A stretch of DNA of 64,000 nt from Taiwanofungus camphoratus (Eukaryota; Basidiomycota; Agaricomycetes; Polyporales; Taiwanofungaceae). Positions 44,992-56,543 of the stretch are shown in pieces. The notes under the pieces were generated by a model that searched no databases, was not told the origin of the DNA, and was given only the letters and a program-made list of their open reading frames with translations. Position 1 is the first letter of the stretch. The number at the start of each line of letters is the position of its first letter. Both the position numbers and the translations under genes were made by a program. Where the stretch lies: the NCBI GenBank assembly GCA_003999685.1, contig CP021230.1, forward strand, positions 744,001-808,000, read 5' to 3'.

Positions 44992-45142
44992 ATCAATATG
45001 TGCAGATCTCTAGTTGGCTGTAGGTCCTGCTTCTGATGAATGGTGTAACGCCAGAGTTTTTCCTGACCCGGTTGTCTTCGCCGAGAATCCTAATGTAGCA
45101 TGTATTTGTGTTCAGCGAAAATGATAGCACATACAATCTCAA

Positions 45143-48100
45143 CTACGATGTAACTACGTCTTCGACTTTGTCAGTGTCGTCAAATCTATAATGTAGACGC
45201 GACTCGAGGATCCAGTCATAACAATCTGTGTTGCGGTCAAACTCAGGCTTGAACCGGCGCACTGCACTAAGAGCTTCAGGAGTTTGCCTTGGATGCTCTG
45301 CAAAAAAGCCGCGGGAGTCCAAAAGATGAGCGTAGACGTCTTTGCTCTGCACCACCTTGTACACTGAGGGTGAGCAGCCGTAGATGTGAATTACGTAGCG
45401 TGGATGATCAGACTTGCCCCTCCGCGAGCTCCTTGTCTTCGTGGTAATCTTCGATGGACTCGGGGGTGGCTTCTTGGGCTTCATCAGAGCAGGAGGTTGC
45501 TCAGTGAATTGTTTCTTGTAAGCCTCCGTCTGGAGCCCTAGTTGCATATCTATCGTGATATATGGCCGACCATCACTCGCCAGGAAAAAAGGCGCATCAT
45601 CGTTGTTGATTTGCTTTTCGTTAATATCAATCACGTTACGTCCCTCTTTGTCTTTGACCTGGACCAGTATGCATGACATCGACGTATCGTCCAGGAGCGT
45701 GTCTGACATAGCAATCGGTATCATCGCGTCAATGCTCTTATGATTGTGGTGTACTTGAAGCGCCATCCCACGAGCAATGCATGCATATGCCGAAACACAG
45801 TCGATCGGGTTGTTTGACCCGTTCTGTGCGAAATGAGTGAAGCGCACATAGGCATCCTTAAATGCCTCCCGTAGTGTCTTATCACCTCCATCATTGTCCG
45901 CCTTGCTATCGAGCACATTCTCGATAAAGCCGTCCGAGATGAGTGCTTCCAAAAAATCCACGACAGGGACACGGCGGCTGTAGAACGGCAATATTCCGTC
46001 TCGTGCGCAGCACTTCCTCACAGCGTCATCATATGCCAGCGTGAGCAGGAGACGCATGACAAGTTCGCCTCTATCACCCTTATTGACCAAACCGTCCTGG
46101 GTGTACCCTGTAAGCAACTTGGCAGCGGCGTCAGCCTCGCTTTCCGCAATGACAGCCATCTCTTGTGCTGCCGCTTCCGCGAGTATAGGCTCCGAAGGAC
46201 TCCCCGAGCGAAGATATTCACGATGAACCGGGACGCTGTAAGCAATCCTCATGTTCCCCTCGACGAGCTGGTTCTCTAGTTGCCGTGCCGAATCTCGGGA
46301 TGGTCCTACCTCGAGCAACAGTCGTGTGCTCAACGTTGAGAATCGTCCTCGCAGTACGAGGCCTACGTCCTTATGCAATTGGGGGATGTCGATCCTGCCG
46401 GTGAGCTTCGCCCTAGCATAGTGGATAATGGTTGATCTGACTGTAGTATTACCCGAGCGCCATGTCGCATGCCAACTGAGAATACAGTGTTCCAGAATCA
46501 GGGGACAACGCCATTATCATCAAAACTAAAGCAACTCACAGAGGTCTGCCCATCTTTGCCATAAATTCAACTTGTGAAAAATCGTCAAGAGTCAATGTTC
46601 CAGGAACTACAATCGGTCGGTTGTCCACCAGACAATCGAATGAAAGCTCGACAAAAGGAGCTTGTAGGGCAGCTTCATCATTGACAACCCGGTTAGAACG
46701 ATGCGCCGATTTCGAAGGAGCATGTTTGCTCAGATTCGACTTGGTCGACAACGTAACGACAAACAACTGTGCGACATTGGTCAGGTGTGTCAATGCTTTG
46801 CAAAACACATCGAAGCAGTTGAGTCCTGTATTATTGTTCTTGATGCCCTGATCTGAAAGTGTGTGCGCCTCGTCGAGGTAAATCATCAGGATCACTTCAG
46901 TAGCTTCAAAATGCCGCCTTGTCCGCGACTTGATGAGCTCAACAAGCTTGGTGGCTTCGTCACAAGCCTCCTTAGATAGAATTCCATATGGGTCCTTCGT
47001 TTTGAGTACTTCCGTAAGCTCGGCCTCCGCATCCTGTCGAACATTGATATACACTTTGTGATCAGGACAGTAGGACAGATGCTTACCGCCACAACCTTAC
47101 TATACAAATTATCGCGCACAGCGTGACCGTCGCGATCCAAAAGATTCCGCCATGACAAGGCCAATGTTTCCCCATCTTTCACTTCTTCTTGAGCTTGCAG
47201 GAACATAGCAGTTTTCGCAAATAACCATTTGAAGAATGCAAGGCATGCAGTCAGCGTCTCCCTCTCATCACGCTTCCCGGTCAGATAATCACGGACTTTA
47301 TTGTCGGGTGGAGGGTATGCAAACTCTGAATGCAATGTCAACACAAATGTTGTCATGGGATGCTAAATCTTTCTACCTGACTTGCCGTCTTGTGCACGGA
47401 CATTCAACGGTAGTGTGAATATCAACCCAGCAGCTTCATGCACCGTCCGAGATTTGCCTGTTCCAGAACTTTGTATAATAGGAACATAGTTGGCATAGGC
47501 AGTATCTTTCCGCCCGGCATTCATGGTTTGTATGGTTCGAACAAGAAGACGATGCGCCCCTCCCACAAAAGGTGTCTCCCATGCCATCATAGCCGCTGGT
47601 AGCAAGTGTTAGTAAACAAAGTAGAGTATGGCTATCGTGCATGTTTACCTTCGCCTGAGAGTTAACAATGAGGCGTCAGCCTCGGTATTGCGGGAACACT
47701 TGTACTACTTACGCTGGTCTTCCAAACTGAGGCCAGAGCTCCACGTTTGTACTCCTTGCACGATTTCTGGTGCTATTGCGTTAGCCAGCTAGCCAGGGTG
47801 GACAGGTGCTCATTGGAAGCAACTCACTCAACTGACGAATTATCTTGAGGGAACCTGATCGCCAAGCAGCTTCCACGAGTTCCTTCAATCCTTGATGAGA
47901 CTCGCAAAGTTTGAGGGCTTCCAACAAATTCTGATAGACCTGATTCAAGCGACTATCGTAGGCCACAATTGCAGCGATCACCACCGTAGCATCGCGGTCA
48001 TCCTGAGGCCTTCCCAATGCACGATAAACCTTTGCATCCTGATTACGATGCTGATCGTCAGTGAGATCCGAGTTTGCAGTGACCCGTTCAAGGGATGTCT

Positions 48101-48552
48101 TCTGCAGAAGGGCATCGAGGTCGATAGGCTCAGGATGCAGGATTGCTGCAGCGGACGTTAGCTTTTGAGTACAGACCGCTGATAAAGGACAAACCTAGCT
48201 GACGGATTTCTTTCAGGGAACCCGACCTCCATGCGCTCTGTATAAGCTCATCCAGATTGTTGTGTTCTTGAATAAATGCCTCAGCCTCATCTATAAATGC
48301 GAGGTCGCGTAGAAGACGTTGATCGAAGCGAACGATGGCACAGAGAATACGAGGAGAGTCCACGGTCCTGTGTTGCCCACCCAACTTCTTGTATATCTGC
48401 TCATCAAGCTCTCGATGCTGTTCATCGGTTAGATCACTGGCCTCGCTGATATGTGCAAGGTCGAAAGTCATTTTGGGCTTGACTCGTCTTGCAGTCGAAG
48501 CAGAATCTTCAACTGGTCGTTTGTTTGTACTGGTTTTGGGTTGAGAGTCCAT
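45143..48552 (-). CDS. Large P-loop NTPase of an agaricomycete-expanded family (8 exons, about 1008 aa)
   Basis: Exons on the minus strand: 48552-48195, 48145-47828, 47772-47713, a possible 6-nt exon near 47650, 47595-47377, 47325-47087, 47033-46540 and 46475-45143. Introns are about 50-65 bp, GT...AG, and phases agree to the stop. Residues about 25-225 hold two copies of a helical module (LTDEQHRELDEQIYKKLG / LTDDQHRNQDAKVYRALG, each ending AWRSGSLKxIRQL). Walker A is QSSGTGKSRT near residue 292, Walker B is MIYLDEAHTL near 452, with PPPDNKVRDYL between. The end contains GRPLWHATWRSGN and a basic stretch SRRGKSDHPRYVIHI. The family is common in mushrooms and often species-expanded; its NTPase recalls Crinkler-type effector ATPases, but that link is inferred. 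An ATG at 48594 is an alternative start. It appears intact. Confidence 0.82.
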
Positions 48553-48825
48553 GTAATTCGTGTGATCAGCTCCTGACCCATGTTTTAAGCCCACCTAGGA
48601 CGTGGCCCGTCGCATCCAGTGGCCACAGGCCCTGGCCACTTACTGGGAAACAACAAATCAGGGCAAACACATTGACATCGTTTCCGCCCTCGATTCATTT
48701 CACCGTCGGACTAGACCACCACATAGTTGCTTGTACGTCGTCATTACAGCAAGCAAATCTAGTTTGACAAAATTGGCTTCTCAGCACTGGCAACTTCATT
48801 CACAGTGACAATTCTGACCAAACTG
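48553..48825 (-). promoter_or_regulatory. Remaining promoter region of the NTPase gene, abutted by a copia LTR
   Basis: Only about 270 bp separate the likely start codon (48552) from the copia LTR at 48826. No strong promoter motif was seen. The copia insertion therefore lies within or immediately upstream of the core promoter, in the opposite orientation. Confidence 0.4.
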
Positions 48826-48988
48826 TGTTGTGGAGACAATTATAAATACATTACTATAGAAAGTAATCTACTTACTAAGAAATCATGTACCTACTCGAAT
48901 ATTCGCCAAGTAGAGCCCCGAACAGCTATAAAAGCTTCACTCCGGCGGTAACATAGCTTCTTTTCTCACGCAATGCTCTCCAGTGACA

Positions 48989-49002
48989 GGTTATGAGCCC
49001 TG
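48989..49002 (+). other. Primer-binding site for half-tRNA initiator methionine
   Basis: GGTTATGAGCCCTG directly follows the 5' LTR and is the exact reverse complement of CAGGGCTCATAACC, the anticodon stem-loop of eukaryotic initiator tRNA-Met as I recall it from yeast. This is the arrangement known from Drosophila copia and Ty5, where a cleaved half-tRNA primes minus-strand synthesis. Confidence 0.88.
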
Positions 49003-49155
49003 GTGGGTGAATAACTGGTCACTCAGCTTATCTCAAACCTACCATTGTTTCGGGCAGTTAGCCTGCACTGTATTCTCACGCTAGAGTACTACCTCCAGCA
49101 AAGAATATACTGACTGTTCCGCTGTATCAAGTTGTGATCGCACTAGCGCGCCAGG

Positions 49156-49545
49156 ATGGCAACAGAGAATATAGGAACGGGGACCTACCGTATTGAACCG
49201 CTCAAGGGAGCGGAGAACTATACTTACTGGAGAGTCCAAATGGAGAACATTCTCACAGACCTTGATCTATGGAAATACATAAGTGGCAACACCATGCGGA
49301 CAAGCCTCAATGCAACCGAGTTCAACAAGAAGGACCATCAAGCACTTATGGCTATTTGGCTATGGGTCACTAGACCGATGATGAATTACATCATCTCGGC
49401 TACAACATCTAAAGCAGCCTGGGACTCCCTCAAGGCTGTATTCAAGGTTGAGGGGCCTATTGCCGTAGTGTTACTAAGAAGGAAATTTTATCGTTATATA
49501 ATCAAAGAAGGCATGGACATGGAAGAACAAGTCCAGACCCTCTGA
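49156..49545 (+). CDS. Copia copy 2 gag (N-terminal part)
   Basis: MATENIGTGTYRIEPLKGAE then NYTYWRVQMENILTDLDLW is the typical copia gag opening (the NYxxWxxxMxxxL pattern). The second copy at 29453-29842 on the minus strand is very similar, which supports the start. A CCHC knuckle (CDNCEKEGHYKLEC) follows in the region 49654-49914. Confidence 0.85.
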   Translation: MATENIGTGTYRIEPLKGAENYTYWRVQMENILTDLDLWKYISGNTMRTSLNATEFNKKDHQALMAIWLWVTRPMMNYIISATTSKAAWDSLKAVFKVEGPIAVVLLRRKFYRYIIKEGMDMEEQVQTL

Positions 49546-51895
49546 GGATACCAAGAGCAATTAATTGTGCTTGAAAACCGCATTGAGGATGCAGATTTTG
49601 CGATGGCGCTACTTACTGCGCTCTCGGACTCTTGAGACTCGTTTGTATCCAGTTTGGACACAAGCGTGCTGAATTTCTGGAGTATTATCACACACATACT
49701 TCAAGAAGACATGCGCCACTGTTCTCACACTGAATCCAGCCAGGATACAGCACTAGTTGCCAAAAATGGCAAAAGCAGAAATCAAAAATTGAAAATCTGC
49801 TCTGGCATTACTTGCGACAACTGCGAGAAGGAGGGGCACTACAAGTTGGAGTGTCATGCACCTTCCAAATCGAGCAACTCAGCCAAAAATGGAAATAAAG
49901 GTGGCACAACTTAGGCAAATGAAGCTTGAGACTCACAAGACGAGTATAAATTCCACATAAAAGACAGCGATTTCACTTATATAAGTGAACAAGGCCAATG
50001 GCTAGGAGACTGCAGCACCCAATCCCACATCTGCAATGATCACGTGCTTTTCTCGACTTATCGGAAAACTCCAGGCATGCAAGTAAAGGGTGCCAGTACC
50101 TGTCCTGCCTTAGGGTGTGGGACAGTCCCCCTGACTTTTCACACAGCCACAGGTGACATTTGCGTCACCTTACATGATGTTGTTCACGCACCCGATTTAG
50201 CAAGCAATCTGACCTCACTCTCATGCTTGACAGATGCCGGCCTCTCGTATACAGGCCAAAAGAATGAATTACACATTAAAGATAAAAACAAAATTATTGG
50301 ACAAGGGAAGAAAGTTGGGAGGCTATATCAGATGAATGTGACAGCTGGTCCAAATATAGCAAATGCAGTCCACACGGAACACATCTGGTATGAGTGGCAC
50401 TGCACTCTTGAGCACTTGAATAAGCGCCAGATTAGAGAAATGCATGATTCTGGTGCTGTTACCAGGATGGAAGTCAATGACATAAGCAGTCTAGACTTTG
50501 AGTGTACAGCCTGTATCCAAGCCAAGCACACACAGCACCCATTCCCTCAAGAATCACTGACAATCTACCAGGAGATCAGAGATTTGATCGTATCTGACAT
50601 TTGGAGATCTGCACGCACTGAGGCTATAGATCAAAGCCTCTACTTCATCTCCTTTATGGACACAGCCACGCATTGTACACAAATATATTTCCTCAAGTCC
50701 AGGGATAGAGCCTTAGACAAATTCAAACTATTCAAGGCTTTTATCAAAACACAAACAAATAAGAAAATTAAAGACTATATGTTGACAATGCAAAAGAATA
50801 TGTGGAGGGCCAATTCAGGAAATTTCTAAATGAGGAAGGCCTCACACTCGAAACCACAGCACCTTACTCCTCAGCCCAAAATGGCATTGCAGAACAAATC
50901 AACCACACGCTCATTGAGCATGCATGTGCCATGCTTATCCAGCATAATTTACCTAAATTCCTATGAACAAAAGCAGTAGCTTATGCATGCTATCTAAAGA
51001 ACTGATCCCAACCCGAGCACTTGGAGGACACCATATGAAGCCTTCTGGGGGAAGAAGCCTGATCTGCAAGATCTACAAAAATTCAGAATCACATGCTGGG
51101 TTCTAAAACTGGACAGCAAGCAGAACAAGCTAGATGCCAAATCAGGTCATGCTATTTCTACCAGACTTTCTGAAAATAGCAAGGCATGGCGCTACTACAA
51201 TGCAGAACTACGTCAAATCTTAATATCCTGCAATGTTTTATTCCCATGGCAGCAGCCACCACCACAGAAGGAACCTGTAGAAATAATGTCGAAAATGCCT
51301 GCAGCCACTCCTCAGCTTGAGGGGAAGCAGAGTACAGCAAGCAAGCCCACGGAGCAGCCACAGCCACAGCAGCCACCCAAATCACGTGGATTGACCAAAT
51401 TGGATATTCCAATTCCAACTCCAACAAGGCAGTCAAGTCGACTTGCAAGTGCGCCGTGCAAGGATTATGCACAAATGAACGACCCAATGAAGACACAGAA
51501 AATCAATTTTAATGAAATTGCCTATCTAGGAGCTACTGAAGGCAGTGATAACCCCCCATGCACACTAAATGATGCACGCACCTATCCAGACTGGCCAGAA
51601 TGGAAGACAGCCATGGACTGAGAGATTAGTCAGCTTGACAGGCTCGACACATACTCGCTCACAAAATTGCCATTGGAAAGGAAGCCTGTAGGGTGCAGAT
51701 GGGTTTTCACTTACAAATATAATATAAAAAGGAAATATTACTAAGCACAAAGCATGCCTTGTGGCTCAAGGGTTCTCACAGATTCCAGGCCAAGATTTTG
51801 CCGAGACCTATGCATCGGTCATATGGCTGGAGTCATTCTGGGCACTTGTTGCCCTAACAGCATCAAAAGGATAGAAATTACATCAGATAGATGTT

Positions 51896-52822
51896 GTGGG
51901 AGCTTATCTTAACGGGAAACTGGACGAAGAAATCTATATGGCCCAACCTCTCAGATATGAAGATGGAACTGAAAATGTGTGCCTATTACATAAGGCACTA
52001 TATGGACTCAAACAAGCCGGACAAGTTTGGCACAAGAAATTAATTGAAACATTTAGCAAACTGAATTTTTATCGTCTAAATGTGGACATATGTATATTTG
52101 TCCAAGACGATGAAGAAGGACCTACCATTATTATTGTCCATGTGGATGATATGGGTCTAATTGCATCTAACATGCAAGCTATCACATGCACCAAAACCAA
52201 GATCCAATCACACTTTGAGATAACCGATCTAGGTGAGATGTGGAAATTTGTCGATATCAAAGTTACAAGGAACCGAGCAGCTGATATCATAACACTCTCA
52301 CAATCTGCTTATATAAGGCAGATTATTGACCATTTTGGAATGACAACCAGCAATCCAGTCCATATGCCAATGGATCTCCATGTAAAATTAGAGCCTGCTG
52401 GTCCAGACCACAATACGAGCATCATGGCCAACATCCTATATCAAGTTGTCATAGGATCACTAATGTATGTAGCTGTAGGCACACGGCTGGATATTGCATA
52501 TGCCATTCAAGCACTTTCCCAATTTAGTAATAATCCCATGAGCACACACTGGACTGCCATTAAGCGCATACTCAGATATCTTAAAGGGATGATGAATTTC
52601 GGGATCACTTATGGCTTATATAATCATGATCTTATTGGATTCAGTGATGTCAACTGGGGACAAAACATTGCTGACCACCATTCTGTCTCAGTGTATGTAT
52701 TCTTACTAGCAGGAGGAGTAATCAGCTGGAGCTCAAAAAAGCAACTGACCATTGCACTCTTGAGCATGAAAGCTGAATACATGGGTATTGCATATGCAGC
52801 ATGTGAAGCCATATGGCTGTGA
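51896..52822 (+). CDS. Copia copy 2 reverse transcriptase and RNase H portion
   Basis: A 308-residue frame starting within reverse transcriptase (GAYLNGKLDEEIYMAQP), through the catalytic VDD motif (IIVHVDDMGLIAS, about residue 80), the PVHMPMDLHVKLEPAG thumb region and VGTRLDIAYAIQALSQFSNN, into RNase H (FSDVNWGQNIADHHS, LLAGGVISWSSKKQLTIALL). It is the best-preserved coding part of the two copia copies and shows the empty sites of the Tc1 and solo D insertions present in copy 1. Confidence 0.88.
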   Translation: MGAYLNGKLDEEIYMAQPLRYEDGTENVCLLHKALYGLKQAGQVWHKKLIETFSKLNFYRLNVDICIFVQDDEEGPTIIIVHVDDMGLIASNMQAITCTKTKIQSHFEITDLGEMWKFVDIKVTRNRAADIITLSQSAYIRQIIDHFGMTTSNPVHMPMDLHVKLEPAGPDHNTSIMANILYQVVIGSLMYVAVGTRLDIAYAIQALSQFSNNPMSTHWTAIKRILRYLKGMMNFGITYGLYNHDLIGFSDVNWGQNIADHHSVSVYVFLLAGGVISWSSKKQLTIALLSMKAEYMGIAYAACEAIWL

Positions 52823-53275
52823 GCACTACTTACTGAATTAGAAAATCTCGGAGATGGCACAACTGCTATCAATAATGATAACGAATCGGCTATCTCATTT
52901 GCGTACAATAATCAATTCCATAGCTTTTCCAAGCATATCGACATTCAACACCATTTTATTCACAAACAGATCGTCTCTCACAAGATTGTTGTTTCCCACT
53001 GCGCATCCAAAGACAACTGCATGGATTTACTGATCAAGCTGCATGCTCATGTTACACATGAGTCTCAGTGACAGCACCTTGGACTATTTGTGCATTGAGG
53101 GGGAGTGTTGTGGAGACAATTATAAATACATTACTATAGAAAGTAATCTACTTACTAAAAAATCATGTACCTACTCAAATATTCATCAAGTGGAGCCCTG
53201 AACAGCTATAAAAGCTTGCACGGGTGCTCCAGTGGTAACATAGCTTCTTTTCTCACGCAATGCTTTTCAACAACA

Positions 53276-53635
53276 ATCTGACATCAGGTCTGTGCATGCA
53301 TCATGGTGGTTATTCCTTACACAGATATAGTGGAGACCATCCAAGGAATGTTATCCAGTCATCCCACCATCTCCTGTGATTCTACCCTCTGATGCCCATC
53401 TTCACAAAGATCCTGTTCATAGCAGATTGAATAGAAATTTTCCACATCTCACTACATGTTGTCTATTTCTCACTGGCACCTAGCGTACTTGATAGTCCCT
53501 TGATTTTGAGTGCCATTTCCTTTTCACCCCTCCCATCCACACTCTCTTTATTAGTTTCCTTTTATTTTTGGTAGTTCATATATTCACTTCCACCAGCTTG
53601 AGCTTGGCCCTGTGGCCCTGTTCTGAGGTGTCCAG
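53276..53635. other. Intergenic DNA between copia copy 2 and a family C LTR
   Basis: No ORF, repeat or motif was recognised. It should be the continuation of the host flank left of 48826 if the AACTG/ATCTG pair is a true target duplication. Confidence 0.4.
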
Positions 53636-54615
53636 TGTTATGGGGTGTCTACACCCGTAAGTGACTACTGATGATGATGAGTCATTGAGTAGTTGAACAT
53701 GAAGTGTATATAAGAAGTCAGCCCAGCTGATGATGAGTATATGCCTAAGTCTTCAACCATTAGCCCAATGGTCGAGAGAGAGTTGCGGGCTAGGTTGTCA
53801 CCTAAGTTCTAGTGTAGTCACAAGGATATAGGTGGTCTGAGAAGACCCGTTGAATAGATGAAGGTATCAGGGCCTAAGCCCAGTCATATAGTACAAATGG
53901 TAACAACAGTATCAAAGTACATGGTGTAACTAAGGAGGACAAGATTGGGGTACTCTGCAGTGAGTTCACCCCTTAAGTACTACGGTGGGTTTAGGGCAAG
54001 CCAGCCCTCACTCCCACGGGTATTGGTACCTATGCCTATTAAGCATCTGTGAGTCAGAGGCTCAAGTGGCCCCCTTTTGAGTAACAGTCCATAATGAAGC
54101 AGGTGATGGTCAGCCTGTCAGGGATGATGATGGTAATTGTAAGTGTACATGACCTGCTAGTCCAGTATAATGAAGAGAAATGAAAATGTATATCCATACC
54201 ATTACTGCCTTATAACATTACCCCCCTCTCAAAGACTTGTCGCCCCAATGATTGAACCTTCAGCTTCTGACACCTCTTGTTTGGGTTCAATCCTAATTTG
54301 TGGTCATAGAGTGTCAGACTGGTCAGAGGGGATATCGTCATTGCTGCCATGCATGCAGTCATGGATCCAATGTCCCACTTGCAGGCACCATATGCAGAAG
54401 AGGGAGTTCACCCCATTTGTCAAGCTAGAGGTACCATCAGTGATAGAGTGGGGCAGGCCATCATTTATAGAAGGGGTCCGTGTTCTTGCCTGATGCTGTG
54501 GTGGTATCAGGTTGTCAATAACACCCATCAGAGGGGTTCACATGAGGACAGCAAGCAGGTTGCAGGCTGCTCAGCTTGTGTCTGTGTGAAGGGTGGCCAG
54601 CTGCCACATTGTCAG
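53636..54615 (-). mobile_element. 3' end of an old family C chromovirus: LTR plus part of the extra ORF
   Basis: The LTR (53636-54217) starts TGTTATGGGG and ends CTTATAACA on the plus strand, i.e. a reverse-oriented 3' LTR. Beyond its purine tract the minus strand encodes MGVIDNLIPPQHQARTRTPS and a knuckle CIWCLQVGHWIHDC (54304-54528), matching the extra ORF of the right-edge chromovirus residue for residue in most places. It is cut at 54616 by a family B LTR. Differences from 61751-62506 are mainly transitions at CpG sites, so it is an older fossil of the same family. Confidence 0.88.
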
Positions 54616-55709
54616 TGATAGGTGCCAGATCCTTTTAGGCCCTGTGGAGCACTCTCACTCAATCCTAGGAACTTAGTCATGTTTTCAACACCACTTGGCG
54701 TGCCCAATATAGCCCAGAAACCACTGTGAGACTCTTCAACAACTTTAAATCACACCACAAGCCACTCCACCAGTTCCGGTCTGATGTTCTGACACACCAT
54801 TCCCTTTGCGCACAAGACGTCACACACACTGCCACTCAAAGTCCTTGCACGTGACCAGTCTAGCCACTTCAATATCACTCAATCTACTTTGACGCACCAC
54901 TCGATGCTTTTGATAAAGCTACAGTCACCAGTTTGTCTTAGTTCAGTTTCAGTACGTTTTCTTTGTCTCAGCAGCTACAGTGATGACAGTATATTAGCCA
55001 CTCTCTCTACGAGCCACCCCGTAGTCCCTAATATGCAAGTAGTTAGGGTGCCACTCTTACTACACCACTCCTGATACATCATACATTGTAGCACAAAGGG
55101 TATAAACATGATGTACGAGGTTTCAGAACAATAGACAAGTTTTTCCCTTACTACAGAGCTTAAGAAGAGCACCTCCAATTCAGCTTTCTATTGCATCTTT
55201 ACTGTGTCTTTTCATCTTTGATTACATTCAAAAAGTTGTGTTCATTATCTGCCTTCTACAGTTCTTGAAGGGTTGTGTCCAGTCCATCTTCAACCTTGTG
55301 TCAAAGGGTTGTGTATAGTTTCTCAGTCTCACATCCACCTTCAACTATGTCGAAGGGTTGTATTACAGTCTGTCTTTGACCCAAAGTCAAAGGGTTGTGT
55401 TTCTCTGTCTTCAACATTGAGTCAAAGAGTTGCGTATAGCACCTTCATCTCTAGTCAAAGCCCACCTTTTACAGTAGTCTGAAGAGGTTCATCTCAGCTA
55501 AGTCCTTGCATTCAGTTCTCCCTCTAGTATAGTACCGCAAAGTAGCCTATTGAAGCTATGTCAAGCAGTCACGACCCATGTCATAGATTATTGAAGACCT
55601 TTGTAGACGTCTCTCAACCAATTTGAGTTGGGAACCCTTGCTGCTGACTCTCCCCCTCACACACACACAGTTTTACAGCCTTCTAGCTTCTTCAGATTGT
55701 ACCCAGTAG
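54616..55709 (+). repeat. Family B LTR, old copy with expanded internal repeats (about 1.09 kb)
   Basis: Begins TGATAGGTGCCAGATCC. The region about 55180-55490 holds some seven or eight units of the TTGAAGGGTTG type, against about five in the young LTRs, which explains the greater length. The far right end merges with family C LTR sequence at about 55710 instead of the usual GCATCA. CpG sites are nearly all lost. Confidence 0.8.
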
Positions 55710-55806
55710 AGAATGATGATGGTAATTGTAAGTGTACACAACCTGCTAGTCCAGTATAATGAAAAGAAATGAAAATGTACATCTATACCATTACTGTCTT
55801 GTAACA
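55710..55806 (+). repeat. Family C LTR, terminal 97-bp fragment
   Basis: Matches the last 100 bp of the family C LTR (TAATTGTAAGTGTACAC...CTGTCTTGTAACA). Orientation is the same as 61640-61739. It is an isolated end fragment. Confidence 0.75.
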
Positions 55807-55935
55807 TCCAGCTCATGTGAGAGAGTGATGGTGATACAAAATAAGTTTCATTTGGCCCAGTCACAGAGGACAATCTTAGAATGCATATACTGACTCAAGC
55901 AAACACACATCTTCTCATCACACTGGTGCAAAACA

Positions 55936-56489
55936 TGATACAATATCTTTTCTCTAGCATCTATTCAGTCAGACCTCGAATCGGTCCTGTGACCTTTTGC
56001 TTATCAGATGGGCCTCGGGTAGGTCCAGCTTCTTTGTGCAGTCCATTGACTCATGACTGCTTACTGTATGGGCCCCAGACAGGCTCCACTTACTCATGGA
56101 CTCTGACTCATATTGGGCCCCACTCACACATTCTGTCTTACACACATGTATTGCTAATACGGCCTGATGACTCATATTGCCTTACTTACACTTACTCATG
56201 CTGCTTCTTGGATCACATGCCATGGTCTATGCGCAGAGTAGAATACATATATAAGACCCTGTACTTTGTAGGTCGGACCTTAAGTTTGATCTGGTTATCA
56301 GGTAGCTAGCATTCACTAGCAATCCTATACTCATATCTTGCGACCTCTTGTTTCATACCTGAGTACTTGCTTGACGTCTATCAACTTCACGCTTTATAGA
56401 CAATGGATTGTCCTTAAGTCCTCACTACCACTATCATAGTCAGGCCCTCACATTTGAGGCTTTGCAGTTGTTGATACCAGCTTGTATCA
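55936..56489 (+). mobile_element. Solo family A LTR (554 bp)
   Basis: TGATACAA and TTGTATCA ends. Flanks AAACA (55931-55935) and AAAGA (56490-56494) fit a 5-bp duplication with one change. Intermediate in transition decay between the copies at 19683 and 20881. Confidence 0.92.
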
Positions 56490-56543
56490 AAAGATCAAAC
56501 TTACACTAAGTCACCCCTAGTCTTATCTAGTAGGGCTAATCGT

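Larger units (their letters stand above)
48826..53275 (+). mobile_element. Ty1/copia element, copy 2, with both LTRs (4.45 kb)
   Basis: LTRs of 163 bp (48826-48988) and 170 bp (53106-53275); flanks AACTG and ATCTG fit a 5-bp duplication with one change. Order: primer site, gag, CCHC knuckle, protease (DCSTQSHICND, about 50010), integrase with ECTACIQAKHTQHPF (about 50500), reverse transcriptase with LLHKALYGLKQAGQVWHKKL and VHVDDMGLIAS (about 51980-52160), RNase H (about 52620-53070), purine tract TGAGGGGGAG and 3' LTR. The LTRs differ at about 6 percent, mostly transitions. A fossil with several breaks (about five or more). Confidence 0.93.
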
